Assembly: GCA_905181615.1 (NCBI GenBank)
Contig: CAJIYH010000002.1
Span: 558,001-622,000 of the forward strand
DNA from: an uncultured Flavobacteriaceae bacterium
GTDB lineage: Bacteria > Bacteroidota > Bacteroidia > Flavobacteriales > Flavobacteriaceae
Reading direction: 5' to 3'
Length of the DNA: 64,000 bases
Both the position numbers and the translations under genes were made by a program. Below are positions 9,465-18,600 of this stretch, piece after piece (the first letter of the stretch is position 1; the number at the start of each line of letters is the position of its first letter). The notes below the pieces were generated by a model. It saw only the letters and a list, made by a program, of their open reading frames with translations, made no database searches and was not told the origin of the DNA.

Positions 9465-9690
9465 GGTGTTCGCTTTTTGTTGGGTTAATAATTTATGTAA
9501 AGGTCTTTGATTTTTTGCAAAACCTATTCATATTCGATTAATTATTATAAAAACCTCATTCTTCTTTTTATTTAGAATAAAGAAACCCTTGAATCTTATA
9601 TTTTTTTAAGTGATTTGGAGCTGCTAAAACTTTAAAGTATTTTTTTTTATAATTAGCTTGTAATACCATAGAAATTTATAAATTTTGAGA

Positions 9691-9719
9691 TATATTTGCG
9701 CATTGTTTTACAAAACAAT
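9691..9719 (+). promoter_or_regulatory. Promoter -7 box and leader hairpin of the tRNA-Pro/tRNA-Arg unit
   Basis: TATATTTG at 9691-9698 matches TAnnTTTG, 33 bases before tRNA-Pro; no TTG sits at the standard distance. The leader contains a perfect 8-bp inverted repeat, ATTGTTTT and AAAACAAT, at 9702-9719 with a two-base centre. Confidence 0.5.
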
Positions 9720-9731
9720 AAGTTGTTCACT

Positions 9732-9806
9732 CGGGGTGTAGCGTAGCCCGGTCATCGCGCCTGCTTTGGGAGCAGGAGGTCGCAGGTTCGAATCCTGCCA
9801 CCCCGA
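9732..9806 (+). tRNA. tRNA-Pro(UGG)
   Basis: Acceptor arm CGGGGTG pairs with CACCCCG (9799-9805), discriminator A. The anticodon stem CCTGC/GCAGG encloses loop TTTGGGA, giving anticodon TGG at 9767-9769. T arm GGTTCGAATCC is canonical. CCA is not encoded. Fifteen bases separate it from the next tRNA, so the two form one transcription unit. Confidence 0.97.
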
Positions 9807-9821
9807 CTAAAACAACACAAC

Positions 9822-9895
9822 GGGCCAGTAGCTCAGCTGGATAGAGCATCTCCCTTCTAAGGAGACGGTCAGGGGTTCGAATCCCTTCTGGCTCA
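9822..9895 (+). tRNA. tRNA-Arg(UCU)
   Basis: Acceptor arm GGGCCAG pairs with CTGGCTC (9888-9894), discriminator A. Anticodon stem TCTCC/GGAGA encloses CTTCTAA, giving anticodon TCT at 9856-9858 (AGA/AGG codons). CCA is not encoded. A strong terminator follows. Confidence 0.97.
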
Positions 9896-9902
9896 CATAA
9901 AT

Positions 9903-9936
9903 AAAAACCCTTACGTTAGTAAGGGTTTTTTGTTTT
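9903..9936 (+). terminator. Rho-independent terminator of the tRNA-Pro/tRNA-Arg unit
   Basis: A perfect 12-bp stem, AAAAACCCTTAC (9903-9914) with GTAAGGGTTTTT (9919-9930), has a GTTA tetraloop and runs into a T tract. It begins eight bases after tRNA-Arg. Confidence 0.9.
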
Positions 9937-10073
9937 CTTCTATTATGTTCGTTTCAAAAGGGTGTTTGGCTTTGTATTTTTAAGTAACATAATCTTCCTT
10001 TTGAATTTAATAATTATATTTTGCTATCCTATTAAATTTCGTATATTTAAATCTTAATTAAATTAAATTTATC

Positions 10074-10517
10074 TTGTTTAGATATACCCTTTTTACCTTC
10101 TTTAAATTACCCTCTGTTTTTTGGACGGGAATCCGTGTTACCAAAATAGATTTAGATTCTTGTGAAGTAAGCGTTAAGCAACGTTGGATCAATCAAAATC
10201 CTTTTAAGTCCATGTTTTGGGCAGTTCAAGGTATGGCTGCTGAATTTACCACTGGCACGCTTATAATGAATACAATCCGAGATTCAAACCGTAAGGTGTC
10301 AATGTTGGTTCTTAACAATAAAGCAAATTTTTCTAAGAAGGCAACCGGTAGAATTACCTTTTCATGCACACAGGGAGCTGAGTTAACCAAACTTATGAAT
10401 GAATTAATTGAAACTGGAACTCCTAAAACTATTTGGATGGAATCTATAGGAATTAACGAAGCAGGAGATATAGTTTCTCGCTTCAATTTTGAATGGACTT
10501 TAAAAATTAAAAAATAA
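10074..10517 (+). CDS. DUF4442 (hotdog-fold, thioesterase-like) domain protein
   Basis: A 147-residue protein resembling DUF4442 proteins of the hotdog thioesterase superfamily. Recognised segments are KQRWINQNPFKSMFWAVQGM, the following AAEFTTG helix, and SKKATGRITF, which form the helix-plus-sheet core. The substrate is unknown; acyl-CoA is plausible from the fold. The start is uncertain. No ATG lies in frame; TTG at 10074 is the nearest standard start. An ATT four codons earlier (I-K-F) aligns with the usual M-K-F beginning of relatives. The nitronate monooxygenase gene begins five bases after its stop, so the two are probably an operon. A long AT-rich gap after the tRNA terminator precedes it. 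Confidence 0.7.
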   Translation: MFRYTLFTFFKLPSVFWTGIRVTKIDLDSCEVSVKQRWINQNPFKSMFWAVQGMAAEFTTGTLIMNTIRDSNRKVSMLVLNNKANFSKKATGRITFSCTQGAELTKLMNELIETGTPKTIWMESIGINEAGDIVSRFNFEWTLKIKK

Positions 10518-10522
10518 ATTGT

Positions 10523-11497
10523 ATGAAAGCATCTTTTATTGATGATTTGTCTTTACCCGCAGTAGCTGCTCCAATGTTTTTAATTTCTGGACCTAAGTTG
10601 GTCGTCGAATGTTGTAAAAACGGAATTGTAGGAACTTTTCCAGCTCTAAACCAACGCGACACCGCTGGTTTTGAAGCATGGGTGATAGAAATTAAAGAAG
10701 CCTTAGCCGAATTTGAAGCTGAAACTGGGAAAAAAGCAGCTCCGTTTGGAGTAAACATAATTGTACACGGAACTAATTCCAGAGTACAGGCTGACTTGGA
10801 GATTTGTATAAAGCACAAAGTTCCGTTAATCATTACATCTCTTGGAGCTGTTTCTCAATTAGTTGATGCTGTACACAGTTATGGTGGTCTTGTTTTTCAT
10901 GATGTAATTAAGAAACGTCACGCTGAAAAAGCTGCAGAAGCTGGAGTAGATGGATTGATTCTAGTTGCTGCAGGAGCAGGAGGTCACGCTGGACTTACCA
11001 ACCCAATGTCTTTAATTACAGAAATTAAAGCGTTTTTTGATAAAACAATTTTACTTTCAGGATGTATTAGTACCGGAACTGATATTGCAAGTGCCTTACA
11101 AATGGGTGCAGATTTAGCATATATGGGAACTCGTTTTATTAATGTTGAAGAAAGCATGGCAGAGGAGGAGTATAAGCAAATGATTATTGACAGTAAAGCC
11201 AGTGACATTGTATATACCGCGGCTGTATCTGGAGTTAATGCAAACTTCCTACGTCCAAGTTTAGAGTCCATGGGAATCACAGAAGATATGTGGTCCAAGT
11301 CCAAGAAGATAGATTTTGGAGAAGAACTTGATGCTGCAAAGGCAGAAGCAAAGGCTTGGAAGACTATTTGGTCGGCAGGACAAGGCGTAACGTCTATCGA
11401 TGATAGTGTTTCAACAGAAACTCTAGTAGATCGTCTAAAAGCACAGTTTATTGAAGCCTTAAAAAGACAACAAGAAGTTCTAAAAAAATATTCATAA
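10523..11497 (+). CDS. Nitronate monooxygenase family (2-nitropropane dioxygenase-like) flavoprotein
   Basis: A 324-residue TIM-barrel flavoenzyme. The FMN phosphate-binding motif GAGGHAG is at residues 151-157, with GTRF further on. His126 in VFHDVIKK and His133 sit in the active-site stretch of the family. Members oxidise alkyl nitronates using FMN and O2; some paralogues are FabK-type enoyl-ACP reductases, and the residues visible do not settle which. Its start is five bases after a DUF4442 gene, consistent with translational coupling. It converges with the M20 peptidase gene, the two stops being three bases apart with no obvious terminator. ATG start. Confidence 0.85.
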   Translation: MKASFIDDLSLPAVAAPMFLISGPKLVVECCKNGIVGTFPALNQRDTAGFEAWVIEIKEALAEFEAETGKKAAPFGVNIIVHGTNSRVQADLEICIKHKVPLIITSLGAVSQLVDAVHSYGGLVFHDVIKKRHAEKAAEAGVDGLILVAAGAGGHAGLTNPMSLITEIKAFFDKTILLSGCISTGTDIASALQMGADLAYMGTRFINVEESMAEEEYKQMIIDSKASDIVYTAAVSGVNANFLRPSLESMGITEDMWSKSKKIDFGEELDAAKAEAKAWKTIWSAGQGVTSIDDSVSTETLVDRLKAQFIEALKRQQEVLKKYS

Positions 11498-11500
11498 AAA

Positions 11501-12829
11501 TTATTCGTTAATCAAACGATAGATTAAGACAGCGGTTCTTTGAATCAATAAGTTCATAGTTTCTAAATCTACCGTTTCGTTTGGCGTATGAGCTCCACTC
11601 CCCATAGTTCCCAACCCATCTAGACAAGCAACATATTGCGCCACAAACGAAATGTCTGCTGCACCACGTTTTCCAGGATCGTATGCTACTACAGCATCTT
11701 GTCCCATATCCAAACTCACCTGATTCAGTCTCTCTAGTAAAAGGCTGTTTGCTTCTGTAGGCCCCATTGAAGGATAATTATCGGTGAAACTAATTGTAGC
11801 AGATGTTTGTGGGAGGTTGTTTAAAATAATTTCTTTCATTTTGTCTCTGGCTCTGTTTTTTTGATCTTCCGATATAAAACGTAATCCACCTTTAACAACT
11901 GCAGTTTGTGCAACTACATTTGATTTTCCAAAAGAATCTCCTTTGCTTTTCGCTCCATCAAAATTAACAAAGGTTCCACCTAATAAAACCCCTGGGTTAA
12001 AACTCAAATACGTTTCTCCTCGAACATCATTATAAAACTCATTGAGAATCCTGCTCATTTCAAATACAGCTCCTGCCCCTGTTTTTTCTCTAAATATGCT
12101 AGAAGAGTGTGATCTTTTTCCTTTTACTTCAACCTTCCATCCCGAAGATCCTCTTCGTGCAACAGTAGCATTGTTAAATCCTGTTGAGTTTTCGAACCCT
12201 AAAGCAACATCACTTCTCTGGGCTGCCTCTATCAATTCTTTTCTAGAAACGTTTAAAGGTTTCCCAGCACTTTCTTCGTCTCCAGTGTAGGCTACTGATA
12301 TCGTAGCTTTGTTTAATAAATTCAAGTCATGCAATACCTTAAGGGCATATAACATAACTACATTTCCACCTTTCATATCGTTTGCACCAGGTCCATAAAC
12401 AACTCCATCCCTTACTTCGAATTCTTGAAACGGACTGTCAGCTTCAAATACAGTATCTAAGTGTCCAATTAAAAGTATTTTTTTTCCTTTTGATTTTTTT
12501 CGTTCTGGGGTAGAGGCGAATAAATGTCCCGCTCTATTCATTTCATCAGGCATTTCAATCCACTGGGTATTAAATGCAATTTTTTTGTATTCCTCTCCAA
12601 GAAGCATTCCTACTTCTTTAACTCCAGCTAAGTTTAGAGTTCCACTGTTTATGTTAATCATTTTTTCAAGAAAATGAATTGATTCTTGATCGTAAGCCTC
12701 AGCTTTTGCAATGATTTTAGATTCTGTTCTTGATAATTGTGCAATGACAGTTGAACTAGTCAAAAAACAAATTAGAAGAACATAAAGCGATGCCTTAAAG
12801 GTCTTTGGTAAGTGATTGAACGATTTCAT
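11501..12829 (-). CDS. Exported M20-family metallopeptidase (glutamate carboxypeptidase-like)
   Basis: A 442-residue zinc peptidase of the M20 (CPG2/ArgE/DapE) group. A signal peptide occupies about residues 1-30 (hydrophobic ASLYVLLICFLTSSTVIAQ). Metal-site motifs are visible: GHLDTVFE (His123, Asp125), GANDMKGG (Asp151, bridging) and GDEESAG (general base Glu185, ligand Glu186). A dimerisation lid domain follows in the middle. It should hydrolyse C-terminal amino acids or acyl-amino acids in the periplasm. The start lies 35 bases inside the end of the upstream permease gene. No alternative start preserves the signal peptide, so the overlap appears real and suggests coupling. It is the last gene of the tsaD-rsmE-permease operon. 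Confidence 0.88.
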   Translation of the reverse strand: MKSFNHLPKTFKASLYVLLICFLTSSTVIAQLSRTESKIIAKAEAYDQESIHFLEKMININSGTLNLAGVKEVGMLLGEEYKKIAFNTQWIEMPDEMNRAGHLFASTPERKKSKGKKILLIGHLDTVFEADSPFQEFEVRDGVVYGPGANDMKGGNVVMLYALKVLHDLNLLNKATISVAYTGDEESAGKPLNVSRKELIEAAQRSDVALGFENSTGFNNATVARRGSSGWKVEVKGKRSHSSSIFREKTGAGAVFEMSRILNEFYNDVRGETYLSFNPGVLLGGTFVNFDGAKSKGDSFGKSNVVAQTAVVKGGLRFISEDQKNRARDKMKEIILNNLPQTSATISFTDNYPSMGPTEANSLLLERLNQVSLDMGQDAVVAYDPGKRGAADISFVAQYVACLDGLGTMGSGAHTPNETVDLETMNLLIQRTAVLIYRLINE

Positions 12830-13883
12830 ATTGTGCGAAGAATTCTTTAAAAATTACTTTTAGTGCAGTATATATTGGAATCGCAAATATTAAACCAGTT
12901 GTTCCAAATAATATTCCTGCAATTAAAATTACAATGAATATTTCAAGGGGATGTGATTTTACACTTTTTGAGAATATAATGGGCTGACTTATGAAATTAT
13001 CTATAAGCTGTCCTACTACAAAACCAATAAACACATAAATAGCTTTGGGGAGTATAACGGTACTAAAGTCTGCCGAAATGTTTGAAGTCATAGAAAGTAC
13101 AACCATCATAAAAGAAGCTATTAATGGTCCAACATAGGGTATTAAGTTTAGTAGTGCACAGATAAAGGCAATGATGAATGTATTTTCGATACGAAATATA
13201 AAAAGCACTAGGCTGTAAATGATAAGCAATATAATTACCTGAAGCATAAGTCCTATAAAATATCTAGACAATAAGTCTCTAATCTTGGCAAGCGACTTCT
13301 TTAATTTGGGCTCATATTTTTTTTTGACTAATGAAAAGGTCATGTTTTGAAGTAAATCTTCATCTTTCAAAAAGAAAAAACATATAAATAAAACCGAAAA
13401 TAAACCAATAGTAAAACTACTAAGCCATCCGATAAGGGTGTTCAAAAAGTTTGGAATTATACTTAAGTTGAGCTTACTGCTAAGGTCTTGGTTTGAAATC
13501 CAATTTTTCCAATACTGATCGTTTATTGAAAGATACTCAGACATTTGATTAACTAAAAGAATTGTATTTCGCTCAAATTCCGAGGTGTTTAGTAGAGATA
13601 AATTTTCTCCTTGCTGGTTTATAATGGGAATGAATAATGCAAAAAGACTGAATATTAAAATCCCAAAAACAAACATGGTTATTAGGGTAGCAAGCGTATT
13701 ATTGAATTTTAATTTTAATTTAAAAAAGTTAAGAATAGGACGACCCATCAGCGAGATAATTGCTGCAATTAGAATATATATAATAAGTGATTGTAATAAG
13801 TAGATGACATAGGTCAATAAAACTAAAGACCCTAATATGAATAATGATCTTAATACTCCCTGTGATATGGTTTTCGAATTCAT
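12795..13883 (-). CDS. AI-2E family (PerM-type) transporter
   Basis: A 362-residue inner-membrane protein with about seven to eight helices. It has the AI-2E/PerM arrangement: two N-terminal helices, a helix near residue 70, a soluble stretch at about 90-145, then a helical C-terminal half. The C-terminal half contains LNLIPYVGPLIA and the pore-like GQLIDNFISQPIIFSKSVKSHP. Members are proposed exporters of autoinducer-2 or Na+/H+ antiporters; the substrate cannot be told. It follows rsmE with a 33-base gap, and its end overlaps the M20 peptidase start by 35 bases. ATG start. Confidence 0.88.
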   Translation of the reverse strand: MNSKTISQGVLRSLFILGSLVLLTYVIYLLQSLIIYILIAAIISLMGRPILNFFKLKLKFNNTLATLITMFVFGILIFSLFALFIPIINQQGENLSLLNTSEFERNTILLVNQMSEYLSINDQYWKNWISNQDLSSKLNLSIIPNFLNTLIGWLSSFTIGLFSVLFICFFFLKDEDLLQNMTFSLVKKKYEPKLKKSLAKIRDLLSRYFIGLMLQVIILLIIYSLVLFIFRIENTFIIAFICALLNLIPYVGPLIASFMMVVLSMTSNISADFSTVILPKAIYVFIGFVVGQLIDNFISQPIIFSKSVKSHPLEIFIVILIAGILFGTTGLIFAIPIYTALKVIFKEFFAQYEIVQSLTKDL

Positions 13884-13916
13884 TTTTTAAAGATAGTAAT
13901 TAATTAAAATACCTGT

Positions 13917-14621
13917 TTATAAATTTCTATGAATCAGTGCAAGCGTATGACAGGCAACTAGTGCGGCAGTTTCAGTTCTCAATCTTTGATTACCTAGACT
14001 AATGGATTTGATATTGTTTTTTTCAGCAATAGCAACTTCATTCAAGCTAAAATCACCCTCTGGTCCAATTAAAATACAGTTAATATCTTTTGAAGGTTCT
14101 AGATCTGCCAAGTCAAATTTTTCACCAGCATTGCAATGCGCAATATATCCGCCTTTTTGTTGTTCGATAAATGCTTCAAAGGACGTCATTTCATCTAATT
14201 GTGGTAAATGAAACTGTTGCGATTGTTTTAACGCAGCTTGAATGATTTTGTTAAGACGTTCATTTTTAGTTGCCTTTCTTTCTGAGTGTTGACATAAGAT
14301 AGGAGTGATTCTGTGAATTCCGATTTCAGTAGCTTTTTCAAGAAACCACTCCAAACGTACTAAGTTTTTGGTAGGGGCAATGGCAATATGAGTTTTGTGT
14401 TTAGGTGCATTATGGATGATGGTTTCTATACTAATACCAGTAGATTTTCGAGAACTTACATTTTGAATTTTAACGCGCAACTCCAAACCTTTCCCATCGG
14501 TTACAGAAACGATATCTCCTGGTTGCTTTCTTAGTACTTTTAATAAATGACGACTTTCTTCATTACTAAAATTAAAAGTTGTGTTATTCGTATCAATATT
14601 TTTGTGGAAAAATAAATCCAT
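13917..14621 (-). CDS. rsmE: 16S rRNA (uracil1498-N3)-methyltransferase
   Basis: A 234-residue SPOUT-class methyltransferase that methylates N3 of U1498 in helix 44 of 16S rRNA with S-adenosylmethionine. The N-terminal PUA-like region contains SRHLLKVLRKQPGD. The C-terminal trefoil knot contains LIGPEGDFSLNEV and SLGNQRLRTETAA, which bind SAM. Length is typical for the family. It starts three bases after tsaD ends, so the two are co-transcribed. ATG start. Confidence 0.96.
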   Translation of the reverse strand: MDLFFHKNIDTNNTTFNFSNEESRHLLKVLRKQPGDIVSVTDGKGLELRVKIQNVSSRKSTGISIETIIHNAPKHKTHIAIAPTKNLVRLEWFLEKATEIGIHRITPILCQHSERKATKNERLNKIIQAALKQSQQFHLPQLDEMTSFEAFIEQQKGGYIAHCNAGEKFDLADLEPSKDINCILIGPEGDFSLNEVAIAEKNNIKSISLGNQRLRTETAALVACHTLALIHRNL

Positions 14622-14624
14622 AAA

Positions 14625-15644
14625 TTAAAATTTTAAACGTGCAGAGGCTGATTCTTTTAAACTTCCAAAATCTTTTTTCAAATATTTCAGGTACCCCACA
14701 ATTCCAATCATAGCCGCATTGTCGGTTGTAAATTCAAATGTGGGTAGAAATACTTCCCAACCATTTGTAATTGCTGTTTTTGTTAGTTTTGACCGTAAAC
14801 CAGAATTAGCTGAAACTCCTCCACCCAGAACAATTCGAGACACCTGGTGTATCTCAACAGCTTTTAGGATTTTCTCATAAATAATTTCAACTAATGTATA
14901 TTGAATCGAAGCACACAAGTCGTTTAAATTTGCTTCTATAAAGCCTTCATCCTTCTGCATGTTTTTGTGAATGAAATTTATGACATTAGTTTTAAAGCCA
15001 CTGTAGCTAACATTCAGCCCTGGAACTTTAGGGATAGGAAATTTAAAAGCTTTTGGATTTCCGCTTTGTGCTTTTTTATCAATAATCGGTCCTGCGGGGT
15101 ATCCTAAGCCAAGAATTTTTCCACATTTATCAAATGCTTCGCCAATCGCATCATCTAGAGTAGTACCAATCAATTCAAAATCAAAATGGTCCTTAACGAT
15201 TACAATTTGAGTGTGACCACCAGAAACCGTAACGCCAAGAAAAGGAAATTCAGGATTCGGATTTTCATCTTTAATAAAGTGAGTAAGTAAGTGTGCTTGC
15301 ATGTGATTAACATCAATAAGAGGAATTTCTAGACCCATACTTAAAGATTTGGCAAAAGATGTTCCAACTAATAAAGATCCTAAAAGTCCAGGACCTCGGG
15401 TGTAAGCAATTGCACTTAATTGTTTTTTAGACACTCCCGCTTTTTTGAGTGCTTGGTCTACTACAGGAATAATATTTTGTTGATGTGCTCTAGAAGCCAA
15501 TTCTGGAACTACTCCGCCATAAGCTTTGTGTATATCTTGAGTGGCAATGATGTTTGATAAAACCTCGTCATTTCGTAATATTGCAGCTGCAGTATCGTCA
15601 CAAGAAGATTCAATTGCTAAAATATAGCATGATTGTTGTTTCAT
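14625..15644 (-). CDS. tsaD: tRNA N6-adenosine threonylcarbamoyltransferase TsaD
   Basis: Catalytic subunit that transfers threonylcarbamoyl from TC-AMP to A37 of ANN-decoding tRNAs, working with TsaB and TsaE. The 339-residue length is standard. The ASKHA fold shows ILAIESSCDDT at residues 8-18, the metal ligands His114 and His118 in NHMQAHLL, and the nucleotide-site GGGVSANS near residue 270. It is the first gene of a minus-strand operon with rsmE. It diverges from tamB with only 34 bases between the starts, so the promoters must reach into coding sequence. Confidence 0.97.
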   Translation of the reverse strand: MKQQSCYILAIESSCDDTAAAILRNDEVLSNIIATQDIHKAYGGVVPELASRAHQQNIIPVVDQALKKAGVSKKQLSAIAYTRGPGLLGSLLVGTSFAKSLSMGLEIPLIDVNHMQAHLLTHFIKDENPNPEFPFLGVTVSGGHTQIVIVKDHFDFELIGTTLDDAIGEAFDKCGKILGLGYPAGPIIDKKAQSGNPKAFKFPIPKVPGLNVSYSGFKTNVINFIHKNMQKDEGFIEANLNDLCASIQYTLVEIIYEKILKAVEIHQVSRIVLGGGVSANSGLRSKLTKTAITNGWEVFLPTFEFTTDNAAMIGIVGYLKYLKKDFGSLKESASARLKF

Positions 15645-15678
15645 TAATTGCTAACTTTCATTAATAATTCAAAAATAA

Positions 15679-18600
15679 GTGTTTCCAATCAATAAGTTTA
15701 AGAAAATTGCAATCCTTTCTGTATCGGTTTTGATACTGTTGGGAGGGGGTGTCTTTTTCTTGTTATCATTGTCAAGCGTACAAACTAAATTCGCCCAGCG
15801 AATTACACAAAGCGTAAATGAGAGTTTTAACACAGACATTTCGATTGAAAAAGCATCGATTAATCTGAATGGTGATGTTTTGGTAAGTAACATTTTAATT
15901 CAAGATCATCACAAGGACAGTCTTCTTTTTGTTAAAGAATTGAAAACTTCACTAAATGGATTAGAACGTTTTATGAATAGGGATTATAATTTTAATTCTA
16001 TTGGTCTGGATGGCGTTCGGTTATTTTTAACTCAATATAAAGGCGAAACCAAATCTTCTCTTCAACATTTCATTGCCAAACTAAGAGACACGACAAGCAC
16101 AGAAAGAGTGCCTTTTTCTTTTCAATCAAAAATTTTAGAGTTAAAAACATCAGAGCTGGTTTCTGAAGATATGAATGAGCTTAATTCTAAAAAATCATTT
16201 TCGAATATTGACTTGGTTTTAAAAGACTTTAACTTTGATTCTAATATACTGAGTTTAGCAATCAATTCTCTTAAAGCTTCCTCATCACAGTATGGAGACA
16301 TTGAAAGTTTAACAGCAAATATTCGATATACTTCTGATAGTTTGATAACGAATAGGTTTGCATTAGAAACAAACAGAAACAAAATTAGGGGCAGTGGATC
16401 AATTGCTTTTTTGAGTGGTAATTTTGCAAATTTAGAACCTTCTTTATTTGAAATTAAGCTAGACGAATCGACGATTCAATTAAGTAAAATTAAGACTTTA
16501 GAACCTTATTTTAAAGAAGATTTATCTTTAAGAATAAACCTTTTTGCTCGTGGTAGTCTTCAGGATTTTGAAGTAAAAATAGACGTTAAGGATCGGTTTA
16601 AATCTTTACTTTCTGGCTTTGTTCGAGTTATTAACGTTTTTGAAAAAGATAAAGCAAGTTATCATTCAGAGAATTTTAAAATAAGAACCTCAGACACTGC
16701 ACTTCGCGAATTATTTAATCAAAATACTTATAATCAAATTAGTGCATATTCTAATAATGTTGGCATTCTAAGTGTCGATTCTAATTTTTCTGGTTCGCAG
16801 AATAATTGGGATATTCAATTGAAATCCACCTCTAATATTGGAGAATTTAGATCTAATGTTTTTCTTAATCGAACTTCTAAAACGAATCCTTGGAACTACA
16901 AAATTAATTTAGGTATCAAAAATTTTGATCTAGGGAGATTACTAAATAGAAAGACAATAACAAGGGCTACAGCAACAGTAAATATTAATGGCGTCTTAGA
17001 GGATAATTCTAATGTAATAAAAGTATCAGATGGTTTAATAAAAACGCTTCAAATTGGCTCACGAACTTTAAATAACATAAAATTTAACAGTTCGCAAAAC
17101 GCCGGTATTACAAGGGGTGTTTTCAAATCATCTGAAAGTAAACATGACTTCGTAATAGACTTTGAATTTGATTTTTCAAAGAATATGTTTGATGCAAGTG
17201 GTTTTTTAAAGACCATTAATCTTTCCAAATTTGAACTGGCTGAGGGCAGTAGTAACGTGGTTTTATCTTCTGCAATACAAGTTCACAGTGTAACTAAATC
17301 TGACACTGAAAGTAGTTTTGAATTTCAATTAGGTGCTCCTGTGATTTCAAGTAATGAGAAAGCGATACAGTTCGATGATCTAAACTTAAAAACCGAAACT
17401 AAAAAGCTATTTCATACCATTCTAATTCAAGATTCTGATGCCATCAGTCTATTTGTTGAAGGGGCATTCAAGTACAAAAACCTCAGTACACTACTAGTGG
17501 GCTTGGCAGATAATTTTTTAGTAACTAAGCAAGCCCAAATAATCAATCCTAAGGAGTCATTTAATTTCGACATCCTTCTAAAAACTAAACTTACCGAATC
17601 GCTTTTTCCAAGCCTCTCTACTCCAGATGACTTTTTTCTTTCGGGTATAATTAGCTCGAATGTTAAAGAGTCTGTGGTTGTTTTTGACTTGCCAATTTTG
17701 TTGTTTAAAAATTACAGATTTAAAGGCTTGCACTTTGAGTCTGATTCTAGTAATTCAATTTACACAAGTTTCTTGTCTGCTGATGAAATTCGAATTGGTT
17801 CTTTTTCAGCAAATGAATTGTTTATGATTTCATCTCCAATTAATGATAAAAATCAAATTAGAATCGAGGGAGTTGTTAACAATAATAAATTAAACACGTT
17901 TGAAACTAACTTGAGCTACTCCCTAGAAGATAATCTCACTAAATTTAATATTAGTAAATTAAGACTCAATAATTCAAATGGAGCTTGGACTCTTTTAGCA
18001 GATGAAAAGAATCAAATAGTTTTTAATTCTCTATCAAATACTTTTAGTCTCAATCCTGTTTTGCTTGTCAATGAAGATCAAAAATTTAAACTTGTTGGGA
18101 ACTACAAATCTAAAAAAGAATTTGATTTTCAAGTAAATTCATATAATGTAGCCTTAGGTGATGTGTTACCAACCTCATTGAATTATGAAATACAAGCTAA
18201 TCTCAACTCAGCGATAAGTTTTTACAAAACTCCTTCTCAAAACGACGCATTATTAGAAGTGAAAATGTCTGGTTTGGTTTTAAATGATATACAAATGGGA
18301 GATTTTAATTTTAACATTTCTGGTAATACTTCACTAGACTCCTATAAAACTGAAGCCTTATTAGTCAAAGATGGAATTGAGAATCTCCGCATGGGTGGGG
18401 GGATTCTTGTACATCAGCAACGTACCACCTTAGATTTAGATGTGAAATTAAATGAGTTTGATATGTCTTTTCTTTCCCGATTGGGTAAAGGAAAAATAAC
18501 GAACATTACTTCATTGTTGACAGGTGATTTTAATCTTTGGGGAGCCACCGATAATTTAGCTCATTCCGGGAAGCTTTCTTTAGATGAATTCAATATGACT

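Noticed and set aside
9284-9541. 85-residue plus-strand ORF at the start of the monooxygenase gene
   Set aside because: It lies antisense to the CxxC region, has no homologue-like pattern, and depends on the strand complement of conserved codons.
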